Shown here piece after piece: positions 39,401-51,400 of a DNA stretch of 64,000 bases. Where the stretch lies: contig FJUW01000031.1 in NCBI GenBank assembly GCA_900074885.1, forward strand, positions 436,634-500,633. Reading direction: 5' to 3'. The first letter of the stretch is position 1; every line of letters starts with the position of its first letter. The stretch comes from Rhynchosporium graminicola. Taxonomy: Eukaryota; Ascomycota; Leotiomycetes; Helotiales; Ploettnerulaceae. Made by a program: the position numbers and the translations under genes. Below the pieces are notes generated by a model. The model had not been told where the DNA came from and made no database searches. It saw only the letters and a list, made by a program, of their open reading frames with translations.

Positions 39401-42400
39401 GGTTACTATACTCTATTATAGTACAGTAACCCGTGCATGATCAGTCTTACTAGCCTTATTAGCTATTGCAGCTATCGTATAAATATTATTTAGCTTATCC
39501 TTTTAAGAAATTTCGTTTATAAAAGGCTATTATCTTATAATTATACGAGATCTCACGAGTTATAATAAGTATTTATCTCTATTACCCGATATCTTTATTA
39601 TATAGAACTCTATAGAAGGGTCACACGAGTAGTTTACTTTCCTTACTTAATTACCTCTCTCTCTTAGGTAAATCTGGGCGATAAGCTTATTATTTAGATT
39701 AGGTTTAATAAACTCTATAAGCTATCTATCTTAGTAAGTATTTAAAGATACTATTTCCCTGCAGAATTCCCCTAGGATTTAATTCTTCGAGTATAGTATA
39801 CTAATTACGCGAATGCCTTACTCTTTTAGCCTTTTATTCGTGATCCTAAGCTTATTCCCAGGTAAATAAGTAATAATATAATTATAAAGGTTTTCCTTTA
39901 TATATAAGTCGTAAAACTCGTATTACTAATCAGAACAGGGAATCTATATAGGGTACTATAGCTATTCCTATAGCTAATAGTCTAGTTTAGGCTAATTATA
40001 TCTCTTAGGCTTATACTCGTTTCTTATTATTATATGGAATTTAGCTATTAATAGATCTAGCTCTTTTATAGATATTCGAGAGATCTCTTTTAGATCTTTG
40101 CCCTCTTATTTGAACTTAAGAACTTCTATATTAGATAAAATCGATAATTAAAAGATCTTTATAATATAATATAAAGGATATATAAACTTATTAGCAGTTA
40201 GAAGAGGATAAAAGACCTTAATATCTCTACTAGAGACTTCCTTAAATATACTTCCAGATATATTAAGATGTCCTATACTCTTCTAGTCTAGAGGCACGAG
40301 GTATTAAAGGCTATTAAAACTACTATATATTTTTATCTATCGCTAGCCTTCTTTAAGGTAGCGATATAACTTTTTATAGTTTATTCTATTATTCTCTTAC
40401 CTAAGGCTATTCAAGAGGTTAGTAATAGCTACTAGATCCGCTTATATATAGTCGTTTTTTTTCCTATCTATTACTTTAACTAGCTTTACCTTTACGAAGC
40501 AGTCTAAGAAATCAGTTAGATATAACCTTATCTCTAATACGTTAATAGCTTATATAAGTTATATAGCTAATACTCTACTATCGCTTTATACGAAAAATAC
40601 TCGAGATCTATCTCTCTAGCTATAGATCAGAGATCTTAAGCGATAGAAAGCCTCTTTCCTATAGATAGCCTCTACGAGACTATCCACGAGACTATCTATA
40701 GGAAATAAGGCTCGGAGCTTCTATAACTAGAATATAATTAAAATAGTCTCTCTCTTTAATAAGATATCTAGCTGCATGACTATAGCTATATCCTATAGCA
40801 GACGCTTCCTCGCTTAGGATATAGTTGAAGTAGCTTTTCTCTTTATTAAAGCATTTAGTTATATAACTATTACTTTATCCTATAATAGATATTTCTTTCT
40901 ATCTTCTTGAAAATTAGCTATTAAATCCTACTAATTATAAGGTTATAAGTAGACAGCTATAATCGCATATAGATTATAGCTTTTCTAATAGAATTCGTAG
41001 CATTCGGGAATAATTACTAATAAGCTATATAAAATATTAATTATAATCGCGAAATTAGCTTCTATATTTATAATCTCATAATATGCTCCTAGCTCTAATA
41101 TAATAGCCTCTCCTAGCTTAATAAAATCCAGAGAGTATAGTATTATTTATATATCTAGTTTACTCAGGGGATTTATAAGGCTTAAGTAGCGTAAGGCCTG
41201 AGAATAGCTTTTTATCTCAGGGAATTCTTTATATATACGCCGCTCTAGCTCTATCGTATAAGCTAGCTCTATAACAAGCTAGAGTTAGTCCGCCCCGGAG
41301 TATAGTATATTTATCGAGCGATACTTAATAACCTCCTTATATATAATCGAGAAAGATAACTTTTCGCTTAGATAATAATATATTATTATAAAACTATTAA
41401 GTTTCTTATAACTATTTATCTATCTTATACTTTCTTTAGGATTAATACTAATATCTAGGATAAGAGGAGCTCTAATGATATAAAGTATTTCTTACGAAAG
41501 CTCTTTAAGTATACTCTCTTAAACTTATTTTAGCTCTTCCCGCGTCTAGGATTTTTTCTCGGATTTAGAAAGGGGAAAGTTAGAGTTTATAATATTACGA
41601 TTCTATTCTTTAGTTAACTTAATAAATCCTCGGGGATTTAGTTAATAAGAGAAATTTATATAATAACTTTTTAGTAGCTATTTGAAATTCTCCTTATCTA
41701 TATTTAGTAGTAGTAGTTCTAATAAAAGCTTAAAATAGCTCTTTACTCTAACCCTTAGATCAGATAAAATCTACTTAAACTTTTCCTTATTTAAGTAGAT
41801 TAAATCATAGTAGTAGCTAGGATATTTTAGTACTATTTATCCCTCTGATTATATATCTAGTATTTTATTATTTAATTAAGTCGTGCTACTTAGAGACTCG
41901 ATCGTATATAATAATATAAGTGAGTTTCTAATACTAATAAGTGCTTAATAGAGTACTAGCTAAGGCTTATCTATACTAATATATTAGTCTAATACTGAAA
42001 ATAGAAGCAGGGTCTATCCTAGCTTATGAATTTATATCTTTCGCTATCTGCTATTAGGAAGTAGAAGTATCTACTCTATAAGTTAAAGTTATAAAAGAGC
42101 TTTATCTAATAAGTTAGCTTCTATTATTATCTCTCGGACCGTTTCGATAATCGCTACTAGTATATCGCTTAGTAACGTTCTATTCTCTATAACTAAGTAT
42201 ATCGCGAGCGCATTCTTAATAGTCTTTATCTCCGCTGAAAGTTTAGTAAAATACTTAATAATCTCCTTTACTTATACTAGATATTTATTTATAAACTTAG
42301 TCCGAACTAAGCGGTACTACTTCGAGGATTTCGCAGTAAGGGATTTCTGGATATAGTTAAACAGGTTCGATAGCGTTTCGAGTTGTTTCTCGATAGCTCC

Positions 42401-42480
42401 TACTCTCTTTATAAGCTCTACTATTTCAATTTGCGAAGAAGTATAGAACTAGGATACTCATAGACTAGTTAGTAAGATTA
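36433..42480 (-). pseudogene. Large RIP-degraded coding relic with SET domain, otherwise unrecognised
   Basis: Minus-strand relic running from about 42,480 down to the G1 insertion and apparently on to about 27,600, so perhaps 7-8 kb of coding. Near the start (about 42,330-42,450) a helical, possibly coiled-coil run contains IKRVGAIEKQLETLSNLF. The only domain I can name is SET near 39,440-39,890, described separately. The rest is helical and of no recognised family. At least one frameshift is present. More than one original gene may be merged in this call. It could be cargo or the main protein of a large mobile element, or a duplicated host gene that was caught by RIP. Confidence 0.45.
39440..39890 (-). 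pseudogene. Degenerate SET (lysine methyltransferase) domain
   Basis: SET domains transfer methyl groups to lysines, often on histones. In order on the minus strand: GIRVISILYSKNQILGEF (the family's G-x-G/R-V ... I ... G-x-x-LGEY start), a middle segment ending in an Asn, then VRKVNYSCDPSIEF at 39,614-39,637 and flanks, matching the signature R-x-x-NHSCDPN with His changed to Tyr (a CAC-to-TAC RIP change). Then, after a one-base frameshift, ITREISYNYKIIAFYKRNF, matching the SET C-terminal segment (TREI...GEEIT.FYG.NF). It is followed by QYLYDSC (39,468-39,485), like the post-SET cysteines with Cys changed to Tyr. Order and spacing fit a SET domain. It is not functional as it stands. Which SET family it belongs to is unknown. 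Confidence 0.7.
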
Positions 42481-43370
42481 ATACTAAATATTATAAGGAT
42501 AGAGAAGAGGTATAGAAATCGCGTCTAAACCTTTTTAAACGTTATCTTAATTCTTATATGATAATACTAGGAGTTAGCTTAGCTAGTTTAATAGATATAA
42601 CTATATAGATATTAGGCATAGATAGTATGCTTTAGTTATTCCGCGCTTATAATAAGTCATATAACTAAGGAATATAAGTATTAGTCTTAAATACTATCCT
42701 ATATAGCGAGACATACTACGTGGCAAGATAAACTAATAGAAAGATTTTCGATATATTCGCTTGCAAAATCAGCTGCCCTTTAGACGTTAGAGCTATAATA
42801 AATTCAGCTGTTTCTTCTGACTGATTCTATACGCTAGTCTAGCCTTATATTATATACCTAAGCTCGTAGATTAATACGAGGCTCTGATATAGCAGTAGCG
42901 ATTAGGGAATATACGACTGCTTATATATTACTTATAAAGCATATATTAATAGATCGCGCGTCGCGTCCTGTGAGACTGTCCCTTGGTATTATACAATGCA
43001 CTTTATTATAATATACCTACTGATCGTTAGAATAATAATAAACGCTATCCTTCGAATCGAAGATAAATATATTTTGACGATCGTATAGTCTAGAAGTTCT
43101 ACTAGCGTCACTCAATCTATTTACGATCCTCTAGGGCAATAATGCGGATATTATGATTAATACCTTCTAATATACCTTAGATCACTTTTATAAATTCTTT
43201 CTAATTATCTTCGCCTTTCTTATACTAAGCGTTTCTATCTCGCTTATTATCCCTAGCCTGCTTATCGTCTCTAGCTTGCCTATCGTCGCTAGCATGTTTA
43301 TCGTTTCCAGCTTAGTTATTATTATGCCTCGCAGCTAGTAGAATACTAAATATTCTCAGGGAAGGAGATC
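42481..43370. other. RIP-mutated flank of the SET relic, no domain seen
   Basis: Moderately A+T-rich with partial loss of CA/TG. It may hold the promoter side or end of the element carrying the SET relic. 42,955-43,010 retains several CA/TG dinucleotides. Confidence 0.4.
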
Positions 43371-44937
43371 TTTATAATTATATCCTTTAAAGTATTACCG
43401 GTAGATGGAAGGAATAGGTAACTACTTAGACTTATTGACATATCGGTGATATATTCCTTACGCTAATAGTTCCAGAAGGATATAAACTCACTTTTGAATA
43501 TCATAGCCTCTGAAGAATATGCCGAAAGATAAATATTAATACTTCTCATGTCCTTATTATCGATCTAGAAGGGGACGCTAGAAGCCTTCTGGAATTTAAT
43601 AGCTGTGACAGCGCATGGTATACGTGGCAGATACGGGCCAGTATCGGTGCCTTAGGCATACCCTCCTTGTATATATAGAAGGTGCAGACTCCTTCAGAGC
43701 TCTGCATCTTTCTGTTTCCTTCGTACCAGACCATATAAGATCGCTCTTGGCCTCCCTACTTGTTTATTCTTGCTTGTATACCGCCTTGAGTCTTGTGTCG
43801 TTACAATAGCCTCGTAATAGCTACCGCGTTTAAGACTATTAACCTGATGCTTATCGATATAATACCCGCAGCAGTCGGAGTCGATTTCGAAAGAAATTTA
43901 AGAGTATCCGGCTGTGCTAGCGAGAGAGGCTATAGGATTATTATTACGAAATATATAGATAGTCGGAGGAGTAAGGATATTCTTAATAGGAAGTTATATT
44001 TGAGCGATAATATAGACTTTACGCTACTAAAGATACTGATGTTCGATACTCAAAAATACTCTAAGAGTTATACTGCGCTGAAAGCTAATATATGTCTACC
44101 CCTAGAGTTCTTTTGTGCTATCGCCGAGTCTTTAGAAGAATTCTCTAGTAGTACCGAACGTATAGAGGTAGTCGTGCGCATATTCCGTATTATACTAGCT
44201 ATCGATAGTAAGTACGTATACAGTATAATCTAAGTCGATGTCAGATCCTTTGAAACTATTCTCGGATACTATATCGCCTATAATAGGCAGGTTGCTATTA
44301 TGGCCAAGTAGATTCAGCAAGCTGCACGAAGCCTGGCACTATAACTATTTATATTATTCACTATTAGCGTTATCCTTGAAGTCTAAGAAGCGGGGTAAAG
44401 CAAATTGAGTCTAGCGTGACCGCCTAATAGGATAGTCCAGATGCGGGGCAGAGGGGCTATAGTCTATCTGAGCTCGGCTAATCTGTATTTACTAAGCGCC
44501 GAAACGATACCCGCGATAATCCCCTCCCATAGTATTAGTGATAATCCCGGACTATATTCTGTTATTCTTATTATATCTGCAAAATCTAGTATTATATAGT
44601 TTCAGTATAGAAGCTCTCTTTTAATATTCTGAATCTTAAAAATAGTCTGCTTCTAGCGATAAAACAGGAGGAAGTAGCTAAAGTAGTAATTAGCGGCGTG
44701 ATTAGAACGATCCGCAGAACTATAACCCTTAGATCTTCTAAGGCTAAGGATAGCTTACTTGAAAGTGAAAAGGTTAAAAAATAATACTATAGAGATTATT
44801 AATCTATAGGTTTATAGAAAGACATTTTAAGGTATCCAACTTATAGATTTATCTCGTGACAGGGTGCGTCTCTCGACGTAGGGATAAATATTAGATTGCT
44901 AGATTAAGGGAAACACCTGATTTCCAAATATGATTAA
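43370..44937. other. Island of little-mutated DNA between repeats
   Basis: 43,370-43,810 has normal CA/TG content, and 43,810-44,640 is only partly depleted, in sharp contrast with both flanks. Short frames on both strands overlap here. This suggests low-copy DNA that RIP largely spared, or a later arrival. Confidence 0.6.
43793..44233 (+). CDS. Unrecognised 146-codon ORF in the spared island
   Basis: The longest uninterrupted frame in the 50 kb repeat block, free of stops where its surroundings have many. It starts MCRYNSLVIATAFKTINL and ends DSKYVYSII before TAA. No signal peptide, transmembrane segment or known motif is evident; a segment rich in Arg/Lys (YIDSRRSKDILNRKLYL) lies mid-protein. 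It could be an exon of a larger gene, a chance frame, or a remnant. No intron signals were convincing. Function unknown. Confidence 0.35.
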   Translation: MCRYNSLVIATAFKTINLMLIDIIPAAVGVDFERNLRVSGCASERGYRIIITKYIDSRRSKDILNRKLYLSDNIDFTLLKILMFDTQKYSKSYTALKANICLPLEFFCAIAESLEEFSSSTERIEVVVRIFRIILAIDSKYVYSII

Positions 44938-45175
44938 TATTAGAATAGTTAGTATTCAGTGCAGTATCACGTGGCAACCTAATCGGGACTAGAGCTAGTG
45001 CATAGGCCCGGATATTAAAGAATATCCGGGATATACTATAGCTTTATACTTATAGTAACTTAAGCAGTTAAGTTACTTAATAAAGTTAATAATCTAATCT
45101 ACTAGCGTCTAATTCCTCTGTGAATATTACCTCTATCCTTATAAGTATACGAGAATAGGGATATTCCTTTTAATA
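44938..45175 (+). repeat. Copia A 5' LTR (238 bp)
   Basis: Direct repeat of 47,980-48,218 and 60,370-60,608, starting TATTAGAATAG (probably TGTTAG before RIP) and ending TTTTAATA (probably CAACA). It keeps more CA/TG than the copy at 47,980. Confidence 0.88.
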
Positions 45176-45211
45176 AATTATAAGCTCTAGTAGGATATAA
45201 CTTCGAATCGA

Positions 45212-45412
45212 CGAAAGTGAGGCGATCGATTTAAGCCCTAATAAGTAAGATAGAAGTATTCTAGTTAACGTAAGAAAAGACTAAAAAGCTAAGTAAGAGT
45301 ACTAATAATTAACGAAAGTAAAGCGATCGATTAAAATCCCTAATAAATAAGATAAAGGTAATCCGGTTAATATAAGAAGACTAAAGGGCTAAGTAAGAGT
45401 ACTGATAATAGC
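45212..45412 (+). repeat. Two 101 bp tandem units in Copia A leader
   Basis: Units start at 45,212 and 45,313, each beginning CGAAAGT and containing GCGATCGATT. The same pair with the same 101 bp period occurs in Copia B at 48,251 and 48,352, so the duplication is a family trait. Confidence 0.85.
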
Positions 45413-45429
45413 TAGAGAGCTATAAGTAA

Positions 45430-47979
45430 GAAAGCCTCTAGTACTAACTATACGACTCGTAGACTTCAGAGGAAGCCCTATAATTATAAAGTCGAGTAGT
45501 AAGTAAGAAAGCTACTTATAACTCTTAAACCGAGTATAGCTTCTATATAATACTATTAGCTAGCGAATAATAAACCTCTACTAACTATATATAAATACCG
45601 AGTTAACTATAATTAACTTATATATATAAAATCCAGTCGAACGTATCGAGTACTACGCGATAACTATAGGATAAAATAAGTAAAAATAATAAGTTACTAA
45701 TCTTAAACTATAAGAACTATAAAGAGTAGTTCTTATATATTAAAGTTAAGATTAAGAGAAAGGAAGTATTCTATATAATAGATATAAATAAGGTTAATTT
45801 CGCTTAGATAACTCGAGATAGATCGAAAGCTAAGAATATAGCTATATTAGAAAGTATACTATTAGTATTAGTTATAGATAATCTTACTAGTAACTTTAAA
45901 AGGCTTAGTAGAATATAGAATATCGAAAAGGGTAAGAAATAAATATCTAATAATTTAAAAGCTTTAGATATTATAATTAAAGGACTAAGTAAGAATAATA
46001 TTATATTACTAAATAAATAAAAGTTAGCTAGAGTATTATAGACTAAATTAAAAATTAAGTATAATAGAACGAACTTATTAACTAATAATATATATATATA
46101 ATAAAGATTTAAACCTATATATTTAATAATAATAATAGGATCGATAAGTTATAGCGAAACCTAAAAGAGTATTATAAGAAACTTACTATAGCTAATATAG
46201 AAATAGGAAAAGCGTACTCTAATAAAGCCCTATTCTACTTACTTATTATATCCCTCCGGAAGTAAAGTCAATATACTACTTTCCTCGAAAGCCTTAGACT
46301 TTAATATATAATAATTACTAATAAAAAGATTAAAGCCATAGAAAAGTATAAGTTAATAATATAAGATACTATTACTAGGAAAAGAAGCTTAAGTAAGGAA
46401 AAGGCTTATATAGTATAGAGCTAGTATAAATAGGTATCTTATTATCCTAACTATTACTCTCGGAAAGATAGTAGTTCCTTAGATTATAATATAATAAGTA
46501 TATCTCGGGAATACTTCTACTATAGATCTAATAAGTATTTCGTTACTAACTATAAGTTCTAAGCTATAAGTAAAGAATATATAAAGAACATATATCTAGA
46601 AAAGGAAAAGAGAAAGTATAATAAATTAACTTATAATATTATTATCTTATAAGTTAAGGATAAGAAATCGCGATCTCTTTATACTAATTAAAAGGAATAC
46701 TCTACTAAGATAAAAGTAAGTAACTCTAAATATAAGAAAAGAGGATATACTACTATTATAGAATCTAACTTAAATACTAATAAAGATTCAGATAACTCTA
46801 GGAAAGATATAAGCGAATTATTAAGCGTTAGCAATAATACTATAGAAAAAGTTATATTATTAAAAGAATTAATAAATAAGAGTACTTCTAAAGACTAAGT
46901 AATCGATATAAGTATAAGTTTATCTATAACTAACTAACTCTACTTATTTAGGGAATTAAGACTAATATCTAAAGTCTATATATAAGTAAGAGAAGGAATA
47001 TTATCTTCTCGTATATAAGGAATAATACTAGTTAAAGCTATAGATAGAACCTCATATTATCTAGATAATATACTTTTTATTTCTAAACTAAGTATTAATT
47101 TAATCTCTATAAAGAAACTCTATAAAAGTAATTACCTTAGGATATTTAACTATAAAAGTATCTAGATTATAAAAAGTAATAAGAAAGTCTTAAAAGTTAT
47201 ATAATCTTAAAGCTTATATATTATAAAATATATCTCTAAAGCTTTTAATAGATAAGTAATTAGTAATAAATAAGTTAATTATAATTAATATAAATAGTTA
47301 GTAGGTAAGCTAAAAGCACTTCTAGCTACCGAAGCAAACGAGGACGCTATAGATAACCCGGATAATATAGAAGGAAAGGAGCTCGAACGATACATTAAGT
47401 ACTATCGACGATTTATATACCTTAGACTTAATAAGATTCGGAACTTATATAAAGTAACTATACTCTAGAAGAGAATTAAGATCCCTCGAGATCTAGATAT
47501 CTATAATATATATACTCTTACGAAAATAAGGAATCGAATTCTAAAGTAACTAAGTCCATAGCTTACTAAGATCCTCGATCTAGTATAATTCGATATCGCT
47601 AGATTATTTCCACTTATAATATAAGGAAACCGCTACTTCCTAATAATTATTAATATCTATTCTTAACGAGATTAGGTAATTCTACTAAAAGCTAAGAGCA
47701 ATACTTACTAAGCACTTAAGGACTAGAAAATCAGAGTTAAGCTATAATCCGGAAAGAAGATTAAACGTACGAGATCTAATAATATACTAGAATTACTAAA
47801 AGCTACTTCTAATTAGAAAGCTAAAGACAGAATTCTAGTATAATTAATAACTATTATATTACTATACTAGAATAGACTTACTAAAAGATCAATTTAGACC
47901 GTGGAGTTCGATATATATATAATACTTAAAGAAGTATAGCTACTACTAGAATTCTGGGATAAAGCTACTAAAGCTAATT
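45430..47979 (+). pseudogene. Copia A gag to integrase, left half
   Basis: gag-like sequence from about 45,600. A protease-side segment (NILFISKLSINLISIKKLY) at about 47,070-47,130. A pre-integrase segment from about 47,395 and the integrase core from about 47,590 (FDIARLFPL), with the later TVEFDIYIILKEVQLLLEFW just before the insertion of B. Multiple RIP stops. Confidence 0.75.
47975..47979. other. Left target-site duplication of Copia B
   Basis: TAATT, partner of TGATT at 60,609-60,613; the difference is one RIP-type G-to-A change. Confidence 0.7.
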
Positions 47980-48218
47980 TATTAGAATAATAAGTATTCA
48001 GTATAGTATCACGTAGTAACCTAATTAGAACTAGAGCTAGTATATAAGCCCCGGATATTATAGAATATCTGGGATATATCTTTACTCTATACTTATTATA
48101 ACTTAAGTAATTAAGTTACTTAATAAAGTTAATAGTCTAATCTACTAATATCTAATTCCTCTATAAATATTACTTCTATCCTTATAAGTATACGAGAATA
48201 GGAATATTCCTTTTAATA
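47980..48218 (+). repeat. Copia B 5' LTR
   Basis: 239 bp; of the three LTRs of this family this internal copy has lost the most CA/TG. Confidence 0.88.
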
Positions 48219-48250
48219 AGTTATAAACCCCGGTAGAACGTAACTTCGAA

Positions 48251-48452
48251 TCGATAAAAGTAAGGCGATCGATTTAAGCCCTGATAAGTAAGATAAAGGT
48301 ATTCTAGTTAATATAGGAAAAGACTAAAAGGCTAAGTAAGAGTACTAATAATCGATAAAAGTAAAGCGATCGATTGAAATCCCTAATAAGTAAAATAAGA
48401 GTAATCCGATTAATATAAGAAGACTAAAAAGCTAAGTAAGAGTACTAATAAT
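48251..48452 (+). repeat. Two 101 bp tandem units in Copia B leader
   Basis: Units begin TCGATAAAAG at 48,251 and 48,352, homologous to the pair in Copia A. Confidence 0.85.
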
Positions 48453-48459
48453 AGCTAGA

Positions 48460-51400
48460 GAGCTATAAGTAAGAAAGCCTCTAGTACTAACTATACGACT
48501 CGTAGACTTCAGAGGAAGCCCTATAATTATAAAGTCGAGTAGTAAGTAAGAAAGCTACTTATAACTCTTAAACCGAGTATAGCTTCTATATAATACTATT
48601 AGCTAGCGAATAATAAACCTCTACTAACTATATATAAATACCGAGTTAACTATAATTAACTTATATATATAAAATCCAGTCGAATGTATCGAGTATCGCG
48701 CGATAACTATAAGATAAAATAAGTAAAGATAATAAGCTACTAATCCTAAACTATAAGAACTATAAGATATAGTTCCTATATACTAAAGTTAAGATTAGAG
48801 GAAAGGGAGTATTCTATATAATAGATATAAATAAGGTTAATTTCGCTTAGATAACTCGAGATAGATCGAAAGCTAAGAATATAGCTATATTAGAAAGTAT
48901 ACTATTAGTATTAGTTATAGATAATCTTACTAGTAACTTTAAAAGGCTTAGTAGAATATAGAATATCGAAAAGGGTAAGAAATAAATATCTAATAATTTA
49001 AAAGCTTTAGATATTATAATTAAAGGACTAAGTAAGAATAATATTATATTACTAAATAAATATAAGTTAGCTAGAGTATTATAGACTAAATTAAAAATTA
49101 AGTATAATAGAACGAACTTATTAACTAATAATATATATATATAATAAAGATTTAAACCTTTATATTTAATAATAATAATAGGATCGATAAGTTATAGCGA
49201 AACCTAAAAGAGTATTATAAGAAACTTATTATAACTAATATAGAAATAGGAAAAGCGTACTCTAATAAAGCCTTATTCTACTTACTTATTATATCCCTCT
49301 AGAAATAAAGTCGATATATTACTTTCCTCGAAAGCTTTAGACTTTAATACGCGATAACTACTAATAAAAAGATTAAAGCCTTAGAAGAGTATAAGTTAAT
49401 AATATAAGATACTATTACTAGGAAAAGAAGCTTAAGTAAGGAAAAGGCTTATATAATATAGAGCTAATATAAATAGATATCCTATTATCCTAATATTACT
49501 CTCGAAAGGGTAGTAGTTCCTTAGATCGTAGTATAATAAGAATCTCTTAGGAATACTTCTACTATAGATCTAATAATTACTTTATTACTAATTATAAATA
49601 CTAAGCTATAAGTAGAGAATACGCTAAGAACCTCTATCTGAAAGACGAGAAAGGAATATATAGAAAGTTAACTCGTGAGACTATCTTATGAGTTAAGGAT
49701 AAGAAATCGCGACTTTCTTATACTAATAAGAAAGACTTACTTTCTAAACTAAAATCTAGAAACTCCTAATATAAGAAAAGAGGATACGCTATTATTATAA
49801 AATCTAACTTAGATACTAATAAAGATTCAGATAACTCTAGGAAAGATATAAGCGAATTATTAGGCGTTAGCGATAATATTATAGAAAAGGTTATATTATT
49901 AAAAGAATTAATAAGTAAGAGTACTCTTAAAGACTAAGTAGTTAATATAGGCGTAAGTTTATCTATAACTAACTAACTCTACTTATTTAAGGAATTAAGA
50001 CTAATATCTAAAGTCTATATATAAGTAGAAAGAGGAATACTATCTTCTTATATATAAGGAATAGCGCTAGTTAAAGCTATAGATAAAACCTCTTATTATT
50101 TAGATAATATACTCTTTATCCCTAAATTAAGTATTAATTTAATCTCTATAAAGAAACTTTATAAAAGTAGTTACTTTAGAATATTTAACGATAAAAGTAT
50201 CTAAATTATAAAAGATAATAAGAGAGTTCTAAAAGTAATATAATCTTAAGGCTTATATATTATAAAATATATCTCTAAAGCTTTCGATAGCTAGGTAATT
50301 AGTAATAGATAAGTTAACTATAGTTAATATAAGTAGCTAATAAGTAAACTAAAAGCACTTCCAGCTACTGAAGCAGATAATACTATAGATAACCTAGATA
50401 ATACTAAAGAAAAAGAACTCGAGCGGTACCTTAAGTACTATTAATAGTTTATATACCTTAGACCTAATAAGATTCGGAACTTATATAAAGTAACTATACT
50501 TAAGAAGAAAATCAAGATTCCTTAGAACCTAGATATCTACGATATATATACTCTTACTAAGATAAAGAACCGAATTCTAAGGTAACTGAGTTTATAGCTT
50601 ACTAAGATCCTCGACCTAGTATAATTCGATATCGCTAGACTATTTCCGCTTATAATACGAGGAAACCGCTACTTCCTATTAATTATTAAACTATTCTCGA
50701 TGAGACTAAGTAATTCTACTAAAAGTAAAGAATAATACTTACTAAGTACTTAAGGACTAGAAAGTCGTAATTAAATTATAATCCGGAAAGAAAGTTAAAC
50801 GCGTAAAGTCAGATAATATACTGCAACTACTTAAGGCTATATCCGATTAGAAAACCGAAGACGAAGTACTAGTATAATTAACGACTATTATATCTTCGCA
50901 TCAAAATAGACCTGCTGAAAGATTAATTCAGACTATAGAATTTAATATACGTATAATACTTAAAGAGATATAACTGCTACTAGAATTCTAGGATAAAGCT
51001 ACCGAAGCCGACTTATATATAAGAAACCGTACTACTACTAGACCTATAATTAATAATCAAAAGACCTATCTAATAAAAGCCTTTACTAGAGAAACCCTAT
51101 CGATCGATCATATTCGTAAATAGAGAAGTAAATATTTCTATTATATCGATAAGAAAACTATTCCTGCGGGCGAGCGCTATAATAAGCTTATTAACCCTAG
51201 TAAAGTCGGAATCTTTATAAGTTACTCAGAAAATACGACTAAGTACTTTAGAGTTTATTCTCTTAAAAGAAGCTCTATAATTATATTAAGCAGGATAGTT
51301 ATAAAGGAAAGTAATAAAGAAGGATCAGTCGATCTAAGGCTCCGAAACTATATATCTGGACCGCAAGAGACGCTAAACGTCGCCCTAGATCGAAGAGCTC

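Noticed and set aside
43546..43734. 62-codon minus ORF in the spared island
   Set aside because: Overlaps a plus-strand ORF of similar length and has no motif; only the island itself is worth noting.
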